From contig OZ244981.1 in NCBI GenBank assembly GCA_965223085.1, positions 2,728,001 to 2,792,000 of the forward strand: a stretch of DNA of 64,000 nt. Direction: 5' to 3'. This stretch comes from CBDCVO01 sp965223085. Lineage in GTDB: Bacteria; Pseudomonadota; Gammaproteobacteria; Ga0077536. The notes under the pieces were generated by a model, which was not told where the DNA came from, ran no database searches, and saw only the letters and a list, made by a program, of their open reading frames with translations. A program made the position numbers and the translations under genes. Shown here piece after piece: positions 43,270 to 52,556 of this stretch; positions within the stretch are counted from its first letter, which is position 1; each line of letters starts with the position of its first letter.

Positions 43270-44838
43270 ATGATGGATTTATCTGCTTTTGAGTCGCTCG
43301 CGGACGTCTCACGCCGGGTCGCGCGCGAACACGGCGAGAATACAGCGCAGATTTTTGAGGATCGCGTTACCAGCTTTCAAGAGCTCGATCGGCGCACGAG
43401 TCAGATCGCCAATAACTTAATTGCATCCGGATGCGAGCCCCAAACCCGGATCGGCTTTCTCGGCAAGAATTCTGATCGCTATTTCGAATTAATTCTGGGA
43501 ACGACGAAGGCGAACTGCGTATTGGTGGGCGTCAACTGGCGACTTGCTGTGCCTGAGCTTGCCTACATCATTAACGACGCACAGTGCTCGATGTTGTTCG
43601 TCGGCGCTGAGTACTACGACACGGCGAGGGCACTTTGCGACCAGTGCCCTCACATACGGTCTGTTGTGGCCATGGACGGCGGGCACGATGAGTGGCCCGC
43701 GTTTGCTGTTTGGCGAGACACGGGCTCCGATGTGGATCCCATGCTCCCGATAGACCTGCAAGACGACGTCATTCAACTTTATACAAGCGGCACTACGGGA
43801 CATCCCAAGGGGGTGCAACTAACAAACCAAAATTATCTTGCGGCGTTTCGGGCGATGACGGTCGGCGATTGGGCGAAGAGTGCACCGGGCGATGTGTGGT
43901 TGACCTGTATGCCGGTATTTCATGTTGCGGGCGTGAACCTCGGTTTGATCGCATTGGCGCAAGGCGGTACGAACGTGGTCATGAAAGAAGTGGATCCAGA
44001 ACAGATTTTAGCGTTTATTCCGCGCTATCGGGTCCAGTTCGCGTTATTCGTGCCGGCGGTGATTTTGTTCATTACCCAACATCCCCAGGCGGCCGGCACC
44101 GATTTTTCCTCTCTAGAACGCGTGTTCTATGGCGCCTCACCGATCGCCGAGGACTTGGTGTTAAAGGCGCAAGCAATGTTCGGCTGCGAGATGTATCAAT
44201 TATATGGCTTAACGGAAACCACCGGCATGGCGACTTGCTTGATGTCGGATATGCATGACCCGGCGCGTGGTAAGTTGCGTTCCTGCGGTAAACCTTACGA
44301 TGACATTGCGCTACGCGTCGTTGATGAAAATGGCATAGAGGTTCCTGTCGGTGAAGTCGGCGAGATCGTCGTGCAGCATGGCACCGTGATGAAGGGCTAC
44401 TGGAATCAACCACAAGCGACAGCGGTGGCCATCGTCGATGGTTGGTTTCGAACAGGTGACGCCGGCTATTTTGACGAAGACGGTTTTTTATACATCTATG
44501 ACCGCGTGAAAGATATGATCGTTTCGGGTGGCGAGAATATCTACCCCGCAGAAATCGAAAACGCCTTGTTCAGTCATCCCAGTGTTGCGGATGTTGCGGT
44601 GATCGGCGTGCCGGATGATAAGTGGGGCGAAGCGGTCAAAGCGATCGTGGTCGTCGAAACTGGACATAAACTTGCGGCAGAAGAAATAATCACGCATGCA
44701 CGCAGCAGGATCGCAGGTTTTAAAGTACCGAAATCGGTCGATTTCGTTACTACCCTGCCGCGTAATCCGTCGGGAAAAATCTTGCGCCGCGAATTGCGGG
44801 AACCTTTCTGGGCGGGCGAAAAAAGAAGAGTGAACTAA
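43270..44838 (+). CDS. acyl-CoA synthetase (AMP-forming)
   Basis: About 522 residues from ATG 43270, six bases after a perfect AGGAGG at 43258-43263. Activates a carboxylic acid with ATP and CoA. Motifs: LYTSGTTGHPKGVQLTN (phosphate loop), YGLTETTGMA, GWFRTGDAGYFDEDGFLYI, DRVKDMIVSGGENIYPAEIE (hinge), and the catalytic Lys in PRNPSGKILRREL. The family includes long-chain, cinnamate- and steroid-side-chain ligases; the acid is not predictable. The stop TAA shares its last base with the next ATG, so the channel gene is coupled. Confidence 0.88.
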   Translation: MMDLSAFESLADVSRRVAREHGENTAQIFEDRVTSFQELDRRTSQIANNLIASGCEPQTRIGFLGKNSDRYFELILGTTKANCVLVGVNWRLAVPELAYIINDAQCSMLFVGAEYYDTARALCDQCPHIRSVVAMDGGHDEWPAFAVWRDTGSDVDPMLPIDLQDDVIQLYTSGTTGHPKGVQLTNQNYLAAFRAMTVGDWAKSAPGDVWLTCMPVFHVAGVNLGLIALAQGGTNVVMKEVDPEQILAFIPRYRVQFALFVPAVILFITQHPQAAGTDFSSLERVFYGASPIAEDLVLKAQAMFGCEMYQLYGLTETTGMATCLMSDMHDPARGKLRSCGKPYDDIALRVVDENGIEVPVGEVGEIVVQHGTVMKGYWNQPQATAVAIVDGWFRTGDAGYFDEDGFLYIYDRVKDMIVSGGENIYPAEIENALFSHPSVADVAVIGVPDDKWGEAVKAIVVVETGHKLAAEEIITHARSRIAGFKVPKSVDFVTTLPRNPSGKILRRELREPFWAGEKRRVN

Positions 44839-46517
44839 TGAAAGAAAAAATAAAATCATCATCTATTGCGACCGCTATTCTCGTTATTATTGTCGTGACC
44901 ATATCGACTTCAGCGAGTGCCGCCGAGCGACTTGTATTGGCGTCCGACGATACCGAGGAAACCGTAGAAGCCATCCAAGAGCTCGTCGAAGATCGAGCCG
45001 CGAAGCGAGAAGAACTGATCGCGGCACGGCGTGCATTCGTTGCCACCTCCGATGAGATTGAAAAAGAAGATCTTAGGGAAAGTGTCGTTACTCTGCGCGC
45101 CGAACTCGCGGAAATAGATGCCGAAATAAAATTACTTGCCACGGGCATAGACGAGGAAGACTACGATTTAGATGGCAGGAAAAAAATTGATCTGAAGGAG
45201 GAAGCGGAACGACTCGTTCAACCATTCGTGATCATGCTCCGGTCCGCCACGGAAAAGGCCCGCCAAATAGAGAATTTGCGGCGCGCGCTCAACGTCGCTA
45301 CTAGCCATAGAGAGCTAGCCGAAGACATACTGAGCCGGGTAGATCCTCTGCTCAGCGGCGCGAGCGATGCGGCGGTTGTTGAAGAACTAACGGCGATCAA
45401 AACAGAGTGGAGCGAGCGACTCGACTCGGCTGAAGACTTGATGAATGCCTCCCAGCGGCAGCTCGACTTAGCGCTAGCGGAGGACGGTACAGATATCGGC
45501 GCGGCGAATGAAATGGCGCGCTCGTTTCTCCGCGATCGCGGTTTGAATCTTCTCAAAGGTTTGCTGGTTTTCTTGGCAATTTTCTTGTTGCTGCGGTTTA
45601 TCGGTAACGCAATCAGGAGCTACCGCGCCGATCGTGGCATGCGTAAGTCCCTCGCGACACGAATTGTCGCACTCGTGTTCGCAGTTGGTAGTGTTTTGTT
45701 GGCGCTGGTTGGCATGTTGATCACATTTAACATGCTTAATGACTGGCTGCTTGTAGGTCTTACGGTGTTGTTTTTGCTTGGAATCGTATGGGTTGGTATC
45801 GGCATGATTCCAAGTTTGATCGAGCAGATCGCTCTCTATTTAAATCTCGGCGCCGTGCAAGAAGGGGAGCGCGTATTCTTCGATGGTATTCCCTGGCTGG
45901 TAAAAAAATTGGATTTCTATTCCGATCTCTATAATCCAGCGCTCGATGCGGGCCAGTTCACGGTACCGATTCGGGAGTTGATCGGCTTGCATTCCCGACC
46001 CGTAGCTGAGGATGAACCCTGGTTTCCAACTTTGCGCGGGGATTTCGTACGCTTGGAGGAGGGGCTCGCGCAAGTATTGGTGCAGACCCCGGGAGTGGTC
46101 GAGGTGGAAATCGAGGGCGGGATCAGAAAAACTTATCCGGCTGCGGCGTTTTTCGAGATGGCGCCCGAGAATCTGTCGCGGGGGTCGCGTGCAGAAGTTG
46201 TATTTGGTATTTCCTACCGGCACCAGCCGATTTCTACCGGGGAGGTTCGTGACAAGTTGCGGGAATTCGTTCGCAAAGGTTTATTGGAAGTGCTTAGTGA
46301 GGATCAAATCCGCAGGGTCGACGTTGAGACTTTGCAAGCAAATGATTCGTCCATCGACTACGAAGTTGAATGCGATTTGACGCCAGATGCTGCTGTACAT
46401 TACGAAACGGTCGAGCGCCTGCTTACGCGTTTATGTATCGATGCATGCAATCACTACGGTTGGGAGATCCCCTTCCCGCAACTCGTCGTGCATCGAAATA
46501 GCGAAGCGGTGGCCTAG
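44838..46517 (+). CDS. mechanosensitive ion channel-family (MscS-like) membrane protein
   Basis: 559 residues. Signal peptide (ATAILVIIVVTISTSASAA), then a charged, largely coiled-coil periplasmic region to about residue 220 (ETVEAIQELVEDRAAKREEL, ETVEAI-type heptads), three hydrophobic helices at roughly 233-320, and a C-terminal soluble part with GERVFFDGIPWLVKKLDFYSD, comparable to the MscS beta-domain, and VFGISYRHQPISTGEVRDKLREFV. It probably gates ions or solutes under envelope stress. It starts one base inside the ligase stop codon; the functional link to the ligase is unclear. Confidence 0.78.
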   Translation: MKEKIKSSSIATAILVIIVVTISTSASAAERLVLASDDTEETVEAIQELVEDRAAKREELIAARRAFVATSDEIEKEDLRESVVTLRAELAEIDAEIKLLATGIDEEDYDLDGRKKIDLKEEAERLVQPFVIMLRSATEKARQIENLRRALNVATSHRELAEDILSRVDPLLSGASDAAVVEELTAIKTEWSERLDSAEDLMNASQRQLDLALAEDGTDIGAANEMARSFLRDRGLNLLKGLLVFLAIFLLLRFIGNAIRSYRADRGMRKSLATRIVALVFAVGSVLLALVGMLITFNMLNDWLLVGLTVLFLLGIVWVGIGMIPSLIEQIALYLNLGAVQEGERVFFDGIPWLVKKLDFYSDLYNPALDAGQFTVPIRELIGLHSRPVAEDEPWFPTLRGDFVRLEEGLAQVLVQTPGVVEVEIEGGIRKTYPAAAFFEMAPENLSRGSRAEVVFGISYRHQPISTGEVRDKLREFVRKGLLEVLSEDQIRRVDVETLQANDSSIDYEVECDLTPDAAVHYETVERLLTRLCIDACNHYGWEIPFPQLVVHRNSEAVA

Positions 46518-46525
46518 GAACGAGC

Positions 46526-46843
46526 ATGCTCGTGAAATTTTCAAGCCCTGTTGCAGCTGACATCATCATGTTCGGCGACGTCGCAAAACGTTTGCTAGAA
46601 CTGATGGGGGCGAGCGGCAAGATCCCCAGCGCGGCGCAACCCGAAGAATTACGGTGGATGAAGGACCGCTTAGTGGCGACCTTAGAGCAAGTTGAGCCGG
46701 CGGTAGAGCCTCCTCGAGAAGAAGATACGTCAGGGGACCGCATCGAACGCCCCGTACCGCTCGCAACGCGCGCGTATCCGTTGTTGGAAATGATTGATGC
46801 AGCGTTAGCAGCGGAAAAGCATGTCAGCTGGGATAAAGCCTAG
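46526..46843 (+). CDS. DUF1840-family protein
   Basis: 105 residues, start ATG 46526 after AGGAACG, eight bases behind the channel gene. Typical DUF1840 layout: MLVKFSSPVAADIIMFGDVAKRLLELMG, a variable acidic middle, and VPLATRAYPLLEMIDAAL near the C-terminus. Cytoplasmic, role unknown in the whole family. The family is common in beta- and gammaproteobacteria, which supports the taxonomic guess. Confidence 0.85.
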   Translation: MLVKFSSPVAADIIMFGDVAKRLLELMGASGKIPSAAQPEELRWMKDRLVATLEQVEPAVEPPREEDTSGDRIERPVPLATRAYPLLEMIDAALAAEKHVSWDKA

Positions 46844-46857
46844 CACCAGGCCGCTGC

Positions 46858-47694
46858 TTAACTGACTTGCGTTCCGATTTGCCCGCAGAGCTGGTCAACG
46901 ACGCGCTTATATTCATCGATATCCGCATAAGCTTGGGTGTGCACGAGTTGCGTGACGCCCGCACTGGCATAGGCTTGCGCCATCTCGAGTGCCGCGGGCG
47001 GATCTGACAGCGGTAGAGTTTTCATGTGCACGACTTCCATGGGGGGGCGCCCCGCATCGGCCGCCAGTCGGTTTAACTGCTCGATATGGGGCTTTAACTC
47101 ATTTGGCAACATGCCGACGGGCATCCACCCGTCCCCTCGGCGTACCGCGCGCGGTATCGCCGTATCTGGTGCGCCGCCGATATAGGTCGGGGGTCGGTGT
47201 AGCTTAGGCCTCAATACTAATTGCGTCCCGTTACGTGTGACCACGTCGTTGTGGGTGCAGTCATCGAGAAAATCGAGAATGTCATCGGTGATCGCACCGC
47301 GCCGGTTACGGGGCACACCTAAGGCCTTAAATTCTGCTTCCACATAACCGACCCCGGTACCTAAGAGAAAACGATTGTTACTCAGGGACTGAATCGTGGC
47401 GATCCATTTCGCGGTCAATAAGTGGGGTCGATAAGGGAGGATCAGCACCCCGACGCCGAAGTGAATGCGCTGCGTGGCCGCGGCGAAATAGCAGCATACG
47501 CCCAAGGGATCCAAAATCGTTCCCATGTCGGACGGAATGCCGTAGGGGTTGTCGTCGAACTTCGGCGGGAGTCCGATATGATCGTTGATCCAAATAGAAT
47601 CTAAGGTGGAGGCATCCGCGACTTCGGCACAAGCACGGATCATTTCGGCGTTACCGGTCGTGCCCCAATTACGCACGTTCGTCCCTAGTTTCAC
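46858..47694 (-). CDS. LLM-class flavin-dependent oxidoreductase (F420-type subfamily)
   Basis: 278-residue luciferase-like TIM-barrel protein, start GTG 47694. Marks: DSIWINDHIGLP, TQRIHFGVGVLILPYRPHLLTAKWIATIQSLSNNRFLLGTGVGY, and RGDGWMPVGMLPNELKPHIEQLN. The short length and pattern are those of proteins usually annotated as TIGR03619-type F420-dependent oxidoreductases; whether FMN or F420 is used here is not visible. Convergent with DUF1840 and divergent to the boxB relic. Confidence 0.83.
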   Translation of the reverse strand: MKLGTNVRNWGTTGNAEMIRACAEVADASTLDSIWINDHIGLPPKFDDNPYGIPSDMGTILDPLGVCCYFAAATQRIHFGVGVLILPYRPHLLTAKWIATIQSLSNNRFLLGTGVGYVEAEFKALGVPRNRRGAITDDILDFLDDCTHNDVVTRNGTQLVLRPKLHRPPTYIGGAPDTAIPRAVRRGDGWMPVGMLPNELKPHIEQLNRLAADAGRPPMEVVHMKTLPLSDPPAALEMAQAYASAGVTQLVHTQAYADIDEYKRVVDQLCGQIGTQVS

Positions 47695-47933
47695 AACAAA
47701 ATTAGCGCCTTACTTTCGGGGAGCAGTCTGTCGAAATTCGACCATAGCACCAAATTCCCGTGTTGAATACCGTGCCGGGTTTCCTATTTGCGGCGATTTG
47801 CACAGACAGTAGCGTAGCAAATATCGGGGTTGATAATGTCGTCTTTTTCGTTATTTCATCGGGCGCAAGGGGCGTTCCGTTGCCGCCGCTGGCCGGTATA
47901 GCCGCGCGCTCCAAAAGACTAGGGAGATATCCT

Positions 47934-48440
47934 ATGCTCGCAGCTGTAGATTACGATACGCTGCAGCCAAACGATGTTGCGTTGAAAGACGATAGACATC
48001 TGCAGCGTGCGGTGGGGGCATGGCATCCAAAATTCCGGCAATGGCGGCAGGATTTCGGCCCGCGCCAGTATCAAGACAAAGACGTCTACTTAGGCACTGC
48101 AATCGCTGTCGATCGCGATGGTCGGTCGGTTTTCGATTACGTTAAAATGCCGGCTTATCGGTGGGGCATATTTCTCGCCGAGCCGGATACCGAAAGCCGG
48201 TAAATTACCTTCGGTAACCGCTGAGGTGAGCCAGTGCGGAACGAAATTCACAGAAACTATCGCGGTGTACTGCGTCGTTCTGGGGATGCGGGGAAACCGC
48301 GCATTCTGGCCGCGTTTAACGAAAAAACGCTTGATTGGTTGTCATTCTATATGTTTACGTTTTTCACCGACTGCGGCGAAAAATATCAGCTAACGTCGCT
48401 TGCCGGATCGGCTTTTGACCCGCGTGTCAAATCGATCTAA
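47934..48440 (+). pseudogene. boxB: decayed boxB (benzoyl-CoA 2,3-epoxidase oxygenase component)
   Basis: Read through in one frame, this gives an N-terminal BoxB sequence: ATG 47934 with an AGGGAG site, DYDTLQPNDVALKDDRHLQRAVGAW, KDVYLGTAIAVDRDGRSVFDYVKMPAYRWGIFLAEPD. An in-frame TAA (48201-48203) and TGA (48222-48224) flank ITFGNR at the places where BoxB reads K-IxFG-xx-K-GEPV. After NYRGVLRR the sequence jumps to SGDAGKPRILAAFNEKTLDWLSF, YMFTFFTDCGEKYQLTSL and AGSAFDP, so a block of perhaps 80-100 residues is missing, and then stops at 48440. BoxB is normally about 470 residues; the di-iron helices with EEAHH are gone. Clearly non-functional. It sits just before benzoate-CoA ligase, its usual cluster partner. 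Confidence 0.85.
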
Positions 48441-48484
48441 CGACACCGATGGTCTGCGCGTGACCTTGGCACCCGAGTACTAGC

Positions 48485-50080
48485 GTGTCACAAGATATTT
48501 CTTTGCTGAGTCGCTACGATCCCGCAGAGATGCCAGCGCCGGTCGCATTTTCACACCCGTATAATGCGGCCCATGACTTAATCGCGCGCAACCTATCTGC
48601 AGGTAGAGGTGAGAAAGTCGCGTTTATCGACGATCTCGACCGCTGTAGCTACGCTGAATTAGAGACGCTCTCTAATCAGTTCGCTAACGCGCTACGTGCG
48701 CAAGGATTGGAGCCTGAACAGCGCATATTCGTGTGCCTGCACGATGGCATTGCGTTGCCGGTGGTATTTCTCGGTGCGATTAAAGCGGGTGTCGTACCGG
48801 TGCTCGCCAATACCTTGCTGACGAGCGCAGACTATGATTACATGTTGCAGGATTCTCGTGCCCGCATGGTGTTTGTCTCGGCACCACTACGCGCGCAGTT
48901 TCGAGCCTCCTACGAGCGAATTCCGACCCACCGCATCGTTAGCATTGGTTCTCGGCTGGGCGCTCCCAAGGATGAATTGCAGCCCTTGTTGGCCGCTGTT
49001 GCTGGCGCCGCCGATGTCGCGACAACGCACCCCGACGAACCCTGTTTCTGGCTCTATTCCTCTGGCTCAACAGGACGACCGAAAGGGACGGTACACGTAC
49101 ACTCGAGCTTGATTGCAACCGCGGAGCACTATGCGAAACCCGTCTTGGATCTACAGCATGAGGACGTCGTGTTCTCCGCGGCAAAACTATTTTTCGCCTA
49201 CGGTTTGGGCAACTCGTTGAGTTTTCCACTCGCCGTCGGCGCCACAACGGTCTTGATGGCAGAACGACCGACACCAGCGGCCGTGTTTGCACGACTTAGG
49301 CGTCATCGCGTCACGACGTTTTTTGGTGTGCCGACCTTGTATGCCGCTTTGTTAGCCGACGAGTCACCGCCGGCTCGCGATGAGCTCTGTGTGCGCCGGT
49401 ATATCTCAGCCGGCGAAGCCTTGCCGGCAGATCTCGGTAAACGCTGGCGTAAGCAATACGGCGTCGATGTGCTCGACGGCATAGGCTCGACAGAAATGCT
49501 GCATATTTTTTTATCGAACACGCCTGACGAATTACGATACGGCACCTCCGGTAAACCGGTGCCGGGTTATCAAGCGCGCATCTTGGATGAATTCGGGCGA
49601 GCGCTTGCAGCGGGCGAGATCGGCGAGCTGTATATCGCTGGACCGACTGCTGCCAACGGCTACTGGAATAATCGAGAGCAGTCGCTCCAGACGTTTTTGG
49701 GGCCCTGGGTGCGCACGGGTGATAAGTATTCTGTCGATGAAGATGGTTTTTATGTCTATGCTGGGCGCAGCGATGACATGTTGAAAGTCGGCGGAATTTA
49801 TGTCTCCCCAGCCGAAGTCGAAGCGGCGTTGATTAGCCATGCAAGCGTTTTCGAGGCAGCTGTCGTGGGTCGCGACGACGCCGCCGGCTTAACGAAACCC
49901 GCCGCCTTCGTCGTACTGAATGATCCTGCGCAGGCTGAGCAAGCGCTTGCTGAAGCGCTTAAAGCTCACGTGAAAGCTCGCTTAGCGCCGTATAAATATC
50001 CCCGCTGGGTTGAATTCGTTGCCGAACTGCCAAAAACGGCGACCGGTAAGATTCAGCGTTTTAAGCTCCGCGGGAAATGA
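48485..50080 (+). CDS. benzoate-CoA ligase
   Basis: 531 residues, start GTG 48485. AMP-forming ligase of the benzoate/4-hydroxybenzoate-CoA group: NAAHDLIARNLSAGRGEKVAFIDD, FWLYSSGSTGRPKGTVHVHS, FSAAKLFFAYGLGNSLSFPL (aryl-binding region typical of this group), DGIGSTEMLHIFLSN, RSDDMLKVGGIYVSPAEVE and catalytic Lys in PKTATGKIQRFKLRG. It converts benzoate to benzoyl-CoA, the entry to the box pathway whose boxB is decayed immediately upstream. The gene itself is intact. The 3' end overlaps the convergent metalloprotease by 28 bases. Confidence 0.87.
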   Translation: MSQDISLLSRYDPAEMPAPVAFSHPYNAAHDLIARNLSAGRGEKVAFIDDLDRCSYAELETLSNQFANALRAQGLEPEQRIFVCLHDGIALPVVFLGAIKAGVVPVLANTLLTSADYDYMLQDSRARMVFVSAPLRAQFRASYERIPTHRIVSIGSRLGAPKDELQPLLAAVAGAADVATTHPDEPCFWLYSSGSTGRPKGTVHVHSSLIATAEHYAKPVLDLQHEDVVFSAAKLFFAYGLGNSLSFPLAVGATTVLMAERPTPAAVFARLRRHRVTTFFGVPTLYAALLADESPPARDELCVRRYISAGEALPADLGKRWRKQYGVDVLDGIGSTEMLHIFLSNTPDELRYGTSGKPVPGYQARILDEFGRALAAGEIGELYIAGPTAANGYWNNREQSLQTFLGPWVRTGDKYSVDEDGFYVYAGRSDDMLKVGGIYVSPAEVEAALISHASVFEAAVVGRDDAAGLTKPAAFVVLNDPAQAEQALAEALKAHVKARLAPYKYPRWVEFVAELPKTATGKIQRFKLRGK

Positions 50081-52437
50081 AGCCGCTGGCCACGCGCCAG
50101 TCGACGCCAAGCGATCAGGCTCAAGCACAAACCGCCCGCGACGAGACCGGTGAGCGGCACGGCGGGCACCATCGCTGTCGCGCTATCCGGTACGATTGGA
50201 TTTGTGCTGTTGAGAAATTCGTCGAGGTTACTGATGCCGTCGCCGTCGGCGTCGGTCGCCGCGTCGGCTGGATCGTGAGGATCTAAGCCAAAGCCGGTTT
50301 CCCAAGTGTTCGGCATCATGTCGCCATCGATGTCATCATCGCAGGCGTCACCGAGGCCGTCCCCGTCACGATCAATCTGTGTCGGGTTTGCGATCGCAGG
50401 ACAGTTATCGACTTCGTCACCAACGCCGTCCCCGTCGGCATCGTTGACTGTGGCTTCGCGGATCTCAAAGTCAGCGTCATTGATGTCGAAAAAAATGTTG
50501 TTGCTACAAGAAACCTTGATGCGCGCCGTCGCGCTCGGCATGTTCGGTAGTGCAACCGTCTTTGAGCCATCGTTCGGGGTGTTACTCGCCAATAGGCTGG
50601 TAAAACTTTGGCCACCATCAGTTGACAATTCAATGTTCACGTTTTGACAGTTAATCGGCGCACTATTGGTGCCGGCAACATCCCAGGAGACCGTATGATT
50701 CTCCAGCGCGTTCCAAACGACTGCGGTATTGGGCGAAGTAATTCGAAAAGGACCGGCGTTTTCGTCGACGTTGAATTGCACTTCACCGAAACTTACGCCG
50801 CCGCCGCCAACCATATTGTCTAAAGCGGTTAAACGAAACCTCAGTTCGCGGGAATAGCTGGGCAACACTTCACCGATCGTCTGTGTGCCGGCCAATAAAT
50901 CGGACAGTTTGGGGAACACGCGGTAAGGGCTCGTTGTCGCCCGAAAGCTGCGAAACAATGGCGCGTTTCCGCTCGGTGAAGTCGGTGGACCCGCGGGACC
51001 GAGATCGTATTCCTCCCAACGATAAAAGAGTTGATCGCCATTAACGTCGCTGGCGTTACCGCTGAGCTCGAAAGCTGTGTCGGCGGGGATGGTAAATCCG
51101 CTCGCAGGTACGCTGACGCTCGGCGAGTTGTTTGCGGTGTTTATATTCGTCGCGCAACTCGCCCCGTTGCCAGTGATGTGATCGGTAATCCGATCAATGC
51201 TGCCGATGTGAAAATAGTCATCACGCGAAGACTGTAAGTTCTGGCTGCTGCAAATTCCTGCATAGGCCATGATCGTCGAACCGCTACCCGGCTCATAAGC
51301 CGTTTCTGGGGAGCGGTTATCGTTATTGCATTGACCCGCGGTACCGTTGAACGTGTGTTTTGAGCCGAGTTGATGCCCGATTTCGTGGGCGACAATTTGA
51401 ATGAAAAACCGATCGCCAATGGGGTTTGTAAGCCCCGATACCCCACGGGCGCGATGTGTGGAACTGCAGGCGACGCCGATCCAGGCAAGGCCACCATTGA
51501 AAGTACTGAATACGTGGCCCAAGTCGTAATTATTAAACCCGATGACAGTATCTAAATTCGTTTGGTTCTCGTTCGTCATGGCGCTAGCGTCGTTATTCGT
51601 ATAGGGATCGGTAGCGGCATTCGTGTAGATGATGGCGTCGTTGTTGGCGACGAGTCGAAGACGAACGCTTAGCTCACGTTCATAGATCCCGTTAACGCGG
51701 TTCAGCGCCGAGGCGATCTCAGCAAGTGCGTCGGCTTTGGTACCACCGTGTTTCTGCGTGTATTCGCCGGTGGCGGCAATGGCGATGTCGTATTCGTGCC
51801 GCACGACGATTTGGCCCGGCGCCAAAGCCTGCGACGCTGCTTGCGCAGCCTGGGCGTTCACCGTGGTCGTCACCAGCGACATGTCGTCGTGTGTTTCGCA
51901 GCGCGGTAGTTCAGCGGGTGCCGGTAGCGAGGCCTCGTAGTAACTCTCATAATCGTGGGCAGACACTGCGACATTGTCTTGGGCTCGCCGATCGATTGCG
52001 ATGACACCTGCGTTGCTGTGTACCCGCGCTCTTAAGCCGTGCGGTGTATAGTCGAGTTTTACCCGCTGCTCGGGACTATCGACGCCTATTCCAGAATAGG
52101 TCTTGATAGCAGGATATCGACGCGCCAGCGCCATCGGCATCACGGGTGTTTCCCACAGTTCGAAACGTGCATAAGCGCCGTCGGGCATGGGTAGCGCGAC
52201 CACGACACCGCGCCGCGAGTGAGTTTCGCGCGGTGCTCGCGCCAAACGTTGCGCCAGCACTTCCGGAATTAGGCGCAAGTGGTGGGTCGGCGCAGAATGC
52301 GCGGTCCGCTCCGCCAGCTTTGAACTGGCCGTCGGGAGACTCTGCCACATGGCCCGCTCAACGGGTGTCGCGGCGTATGCGGACGGAATAGCAAGCAGCA
52401 GCACGCCGACGAACAGCGCGCGCGAACGAGAAGACAT
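50053..52437 (-). CDS. secreted reprolysin-like zinc metalloprotease with calcium-binding repeats and C-terminal anchor tail
   Basis: About 794 residues from ATG 52437. Signal peptide (RALFVGVLLLAIPSAYA), a propeptide-like region, the zinc protease domain with HEIGHQLGSKHTF (HExxHxxGxxH, bases 51355-51387), beta-sandwich domains, and thrombospondin type 3-like calcium repeats (DADGDGVGDEVDNCP, DRDGDGLGDACDDD, DADGDGISNLDEF). It ends in VPAVPLTGLVAGGLCLSLIA, then WRRLARGQR, a proline/helix/arginine tail suggesting sorting or anchoring. Likely degrades external protein. A 9-bp hairpin lies just before its start. Confidence 0.87.
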   Translation of the reverse strand: MSSRSRALFVGVLLLAIPSAYAATPVERAMWQSLPTASSKLAERTAHSAPTHHLRLIPEVLAQRLARAPRETHSRRGVVVALPMPDGAYARFELWETPVMPMALARRYPAIKTYSGIGVDSPEQRVKLDYTPHGLRARVHSNAGVIAIDRRAQDNVAVSAHDYESYYEASLPAPAELPRCETHDDMSLVTTTVNAQAAQAASQALAPGQIVVRHEYDIAIAATGEYTQKHGGTKADALAEIASALNRVNGIYERELSVRLRLVANNDAIIYTNAATDPYTNNDASAMTNENQTNLDTVIGFNNYDLGHVFSTFNGGLAWIGVACSSTHRARGVSGLTNPIGDRFFIQIVAHEIGHQLGSKHTFNGTAGQCNNDNRSPETAYEPGSGSTIMAYAGICSSQNLQSSRDDYFHIGSIDRITDHITGNGASCATNINTANNSPSVSVPASGFTIPADTAFELSGNASDVNGDQLFYRWEEYDLGPAGPPTSPSGNAPLFRSFRATTSPYRVFPKLSDLLAGTQTIGEVLPSYSRELRFRLTALDNMVGGGGVSFGEVQFNVDENAGPFRITSPNTAVVWNALENHTVSWDVAGTNSAPINCQNVNIELSTDGGQSFTSLLASNTPNDGSKTVALPNMPSATARIKVSCSNNIFFDINDADFEIREATVNDADGDGVGDEVDNCPAIANPTQIDRDGDGLGDACDDDIDGDMMPNTWETGFGLDPHDPADAATDADGDGISNLDEFLNSTNPIVPDSATAMVPAVPLTGLVAGGLCLSLIAWRRLARGQRLHFPRSLKR

Positions 52438-52446
52438 CAACTCGAA

Positions 52447-52478
52447 ATAGCCCCGACTAGAATAGATGCCGGGGCTAT
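52447..52478. promoter_or_regulatory. hairpin in the metalloprotease leader
   Basis: ATAGCCCCG and CGGGGCTAT, a perfect 9-bp stem with a 14-base loop, ends 10 bases before the protease ATG (minus strand). It could occlude the ribosome site or be a dyad operator. Confidence 0.4.
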
Positions 52479-52556
52479 GATAAACGACCAGCCGGACGGT
52501 GTTAGCTGAATTTTGGGTAATTCTACCGGGCGGCGCCGGGATAATATCGTGAAAAA

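Noticed and set aside
47760..47933. Upstream extension of the boxB frame
   Set aside because: Open by chance; BoxB similarity begins right at ATG 47934, which has its own ribosome site.
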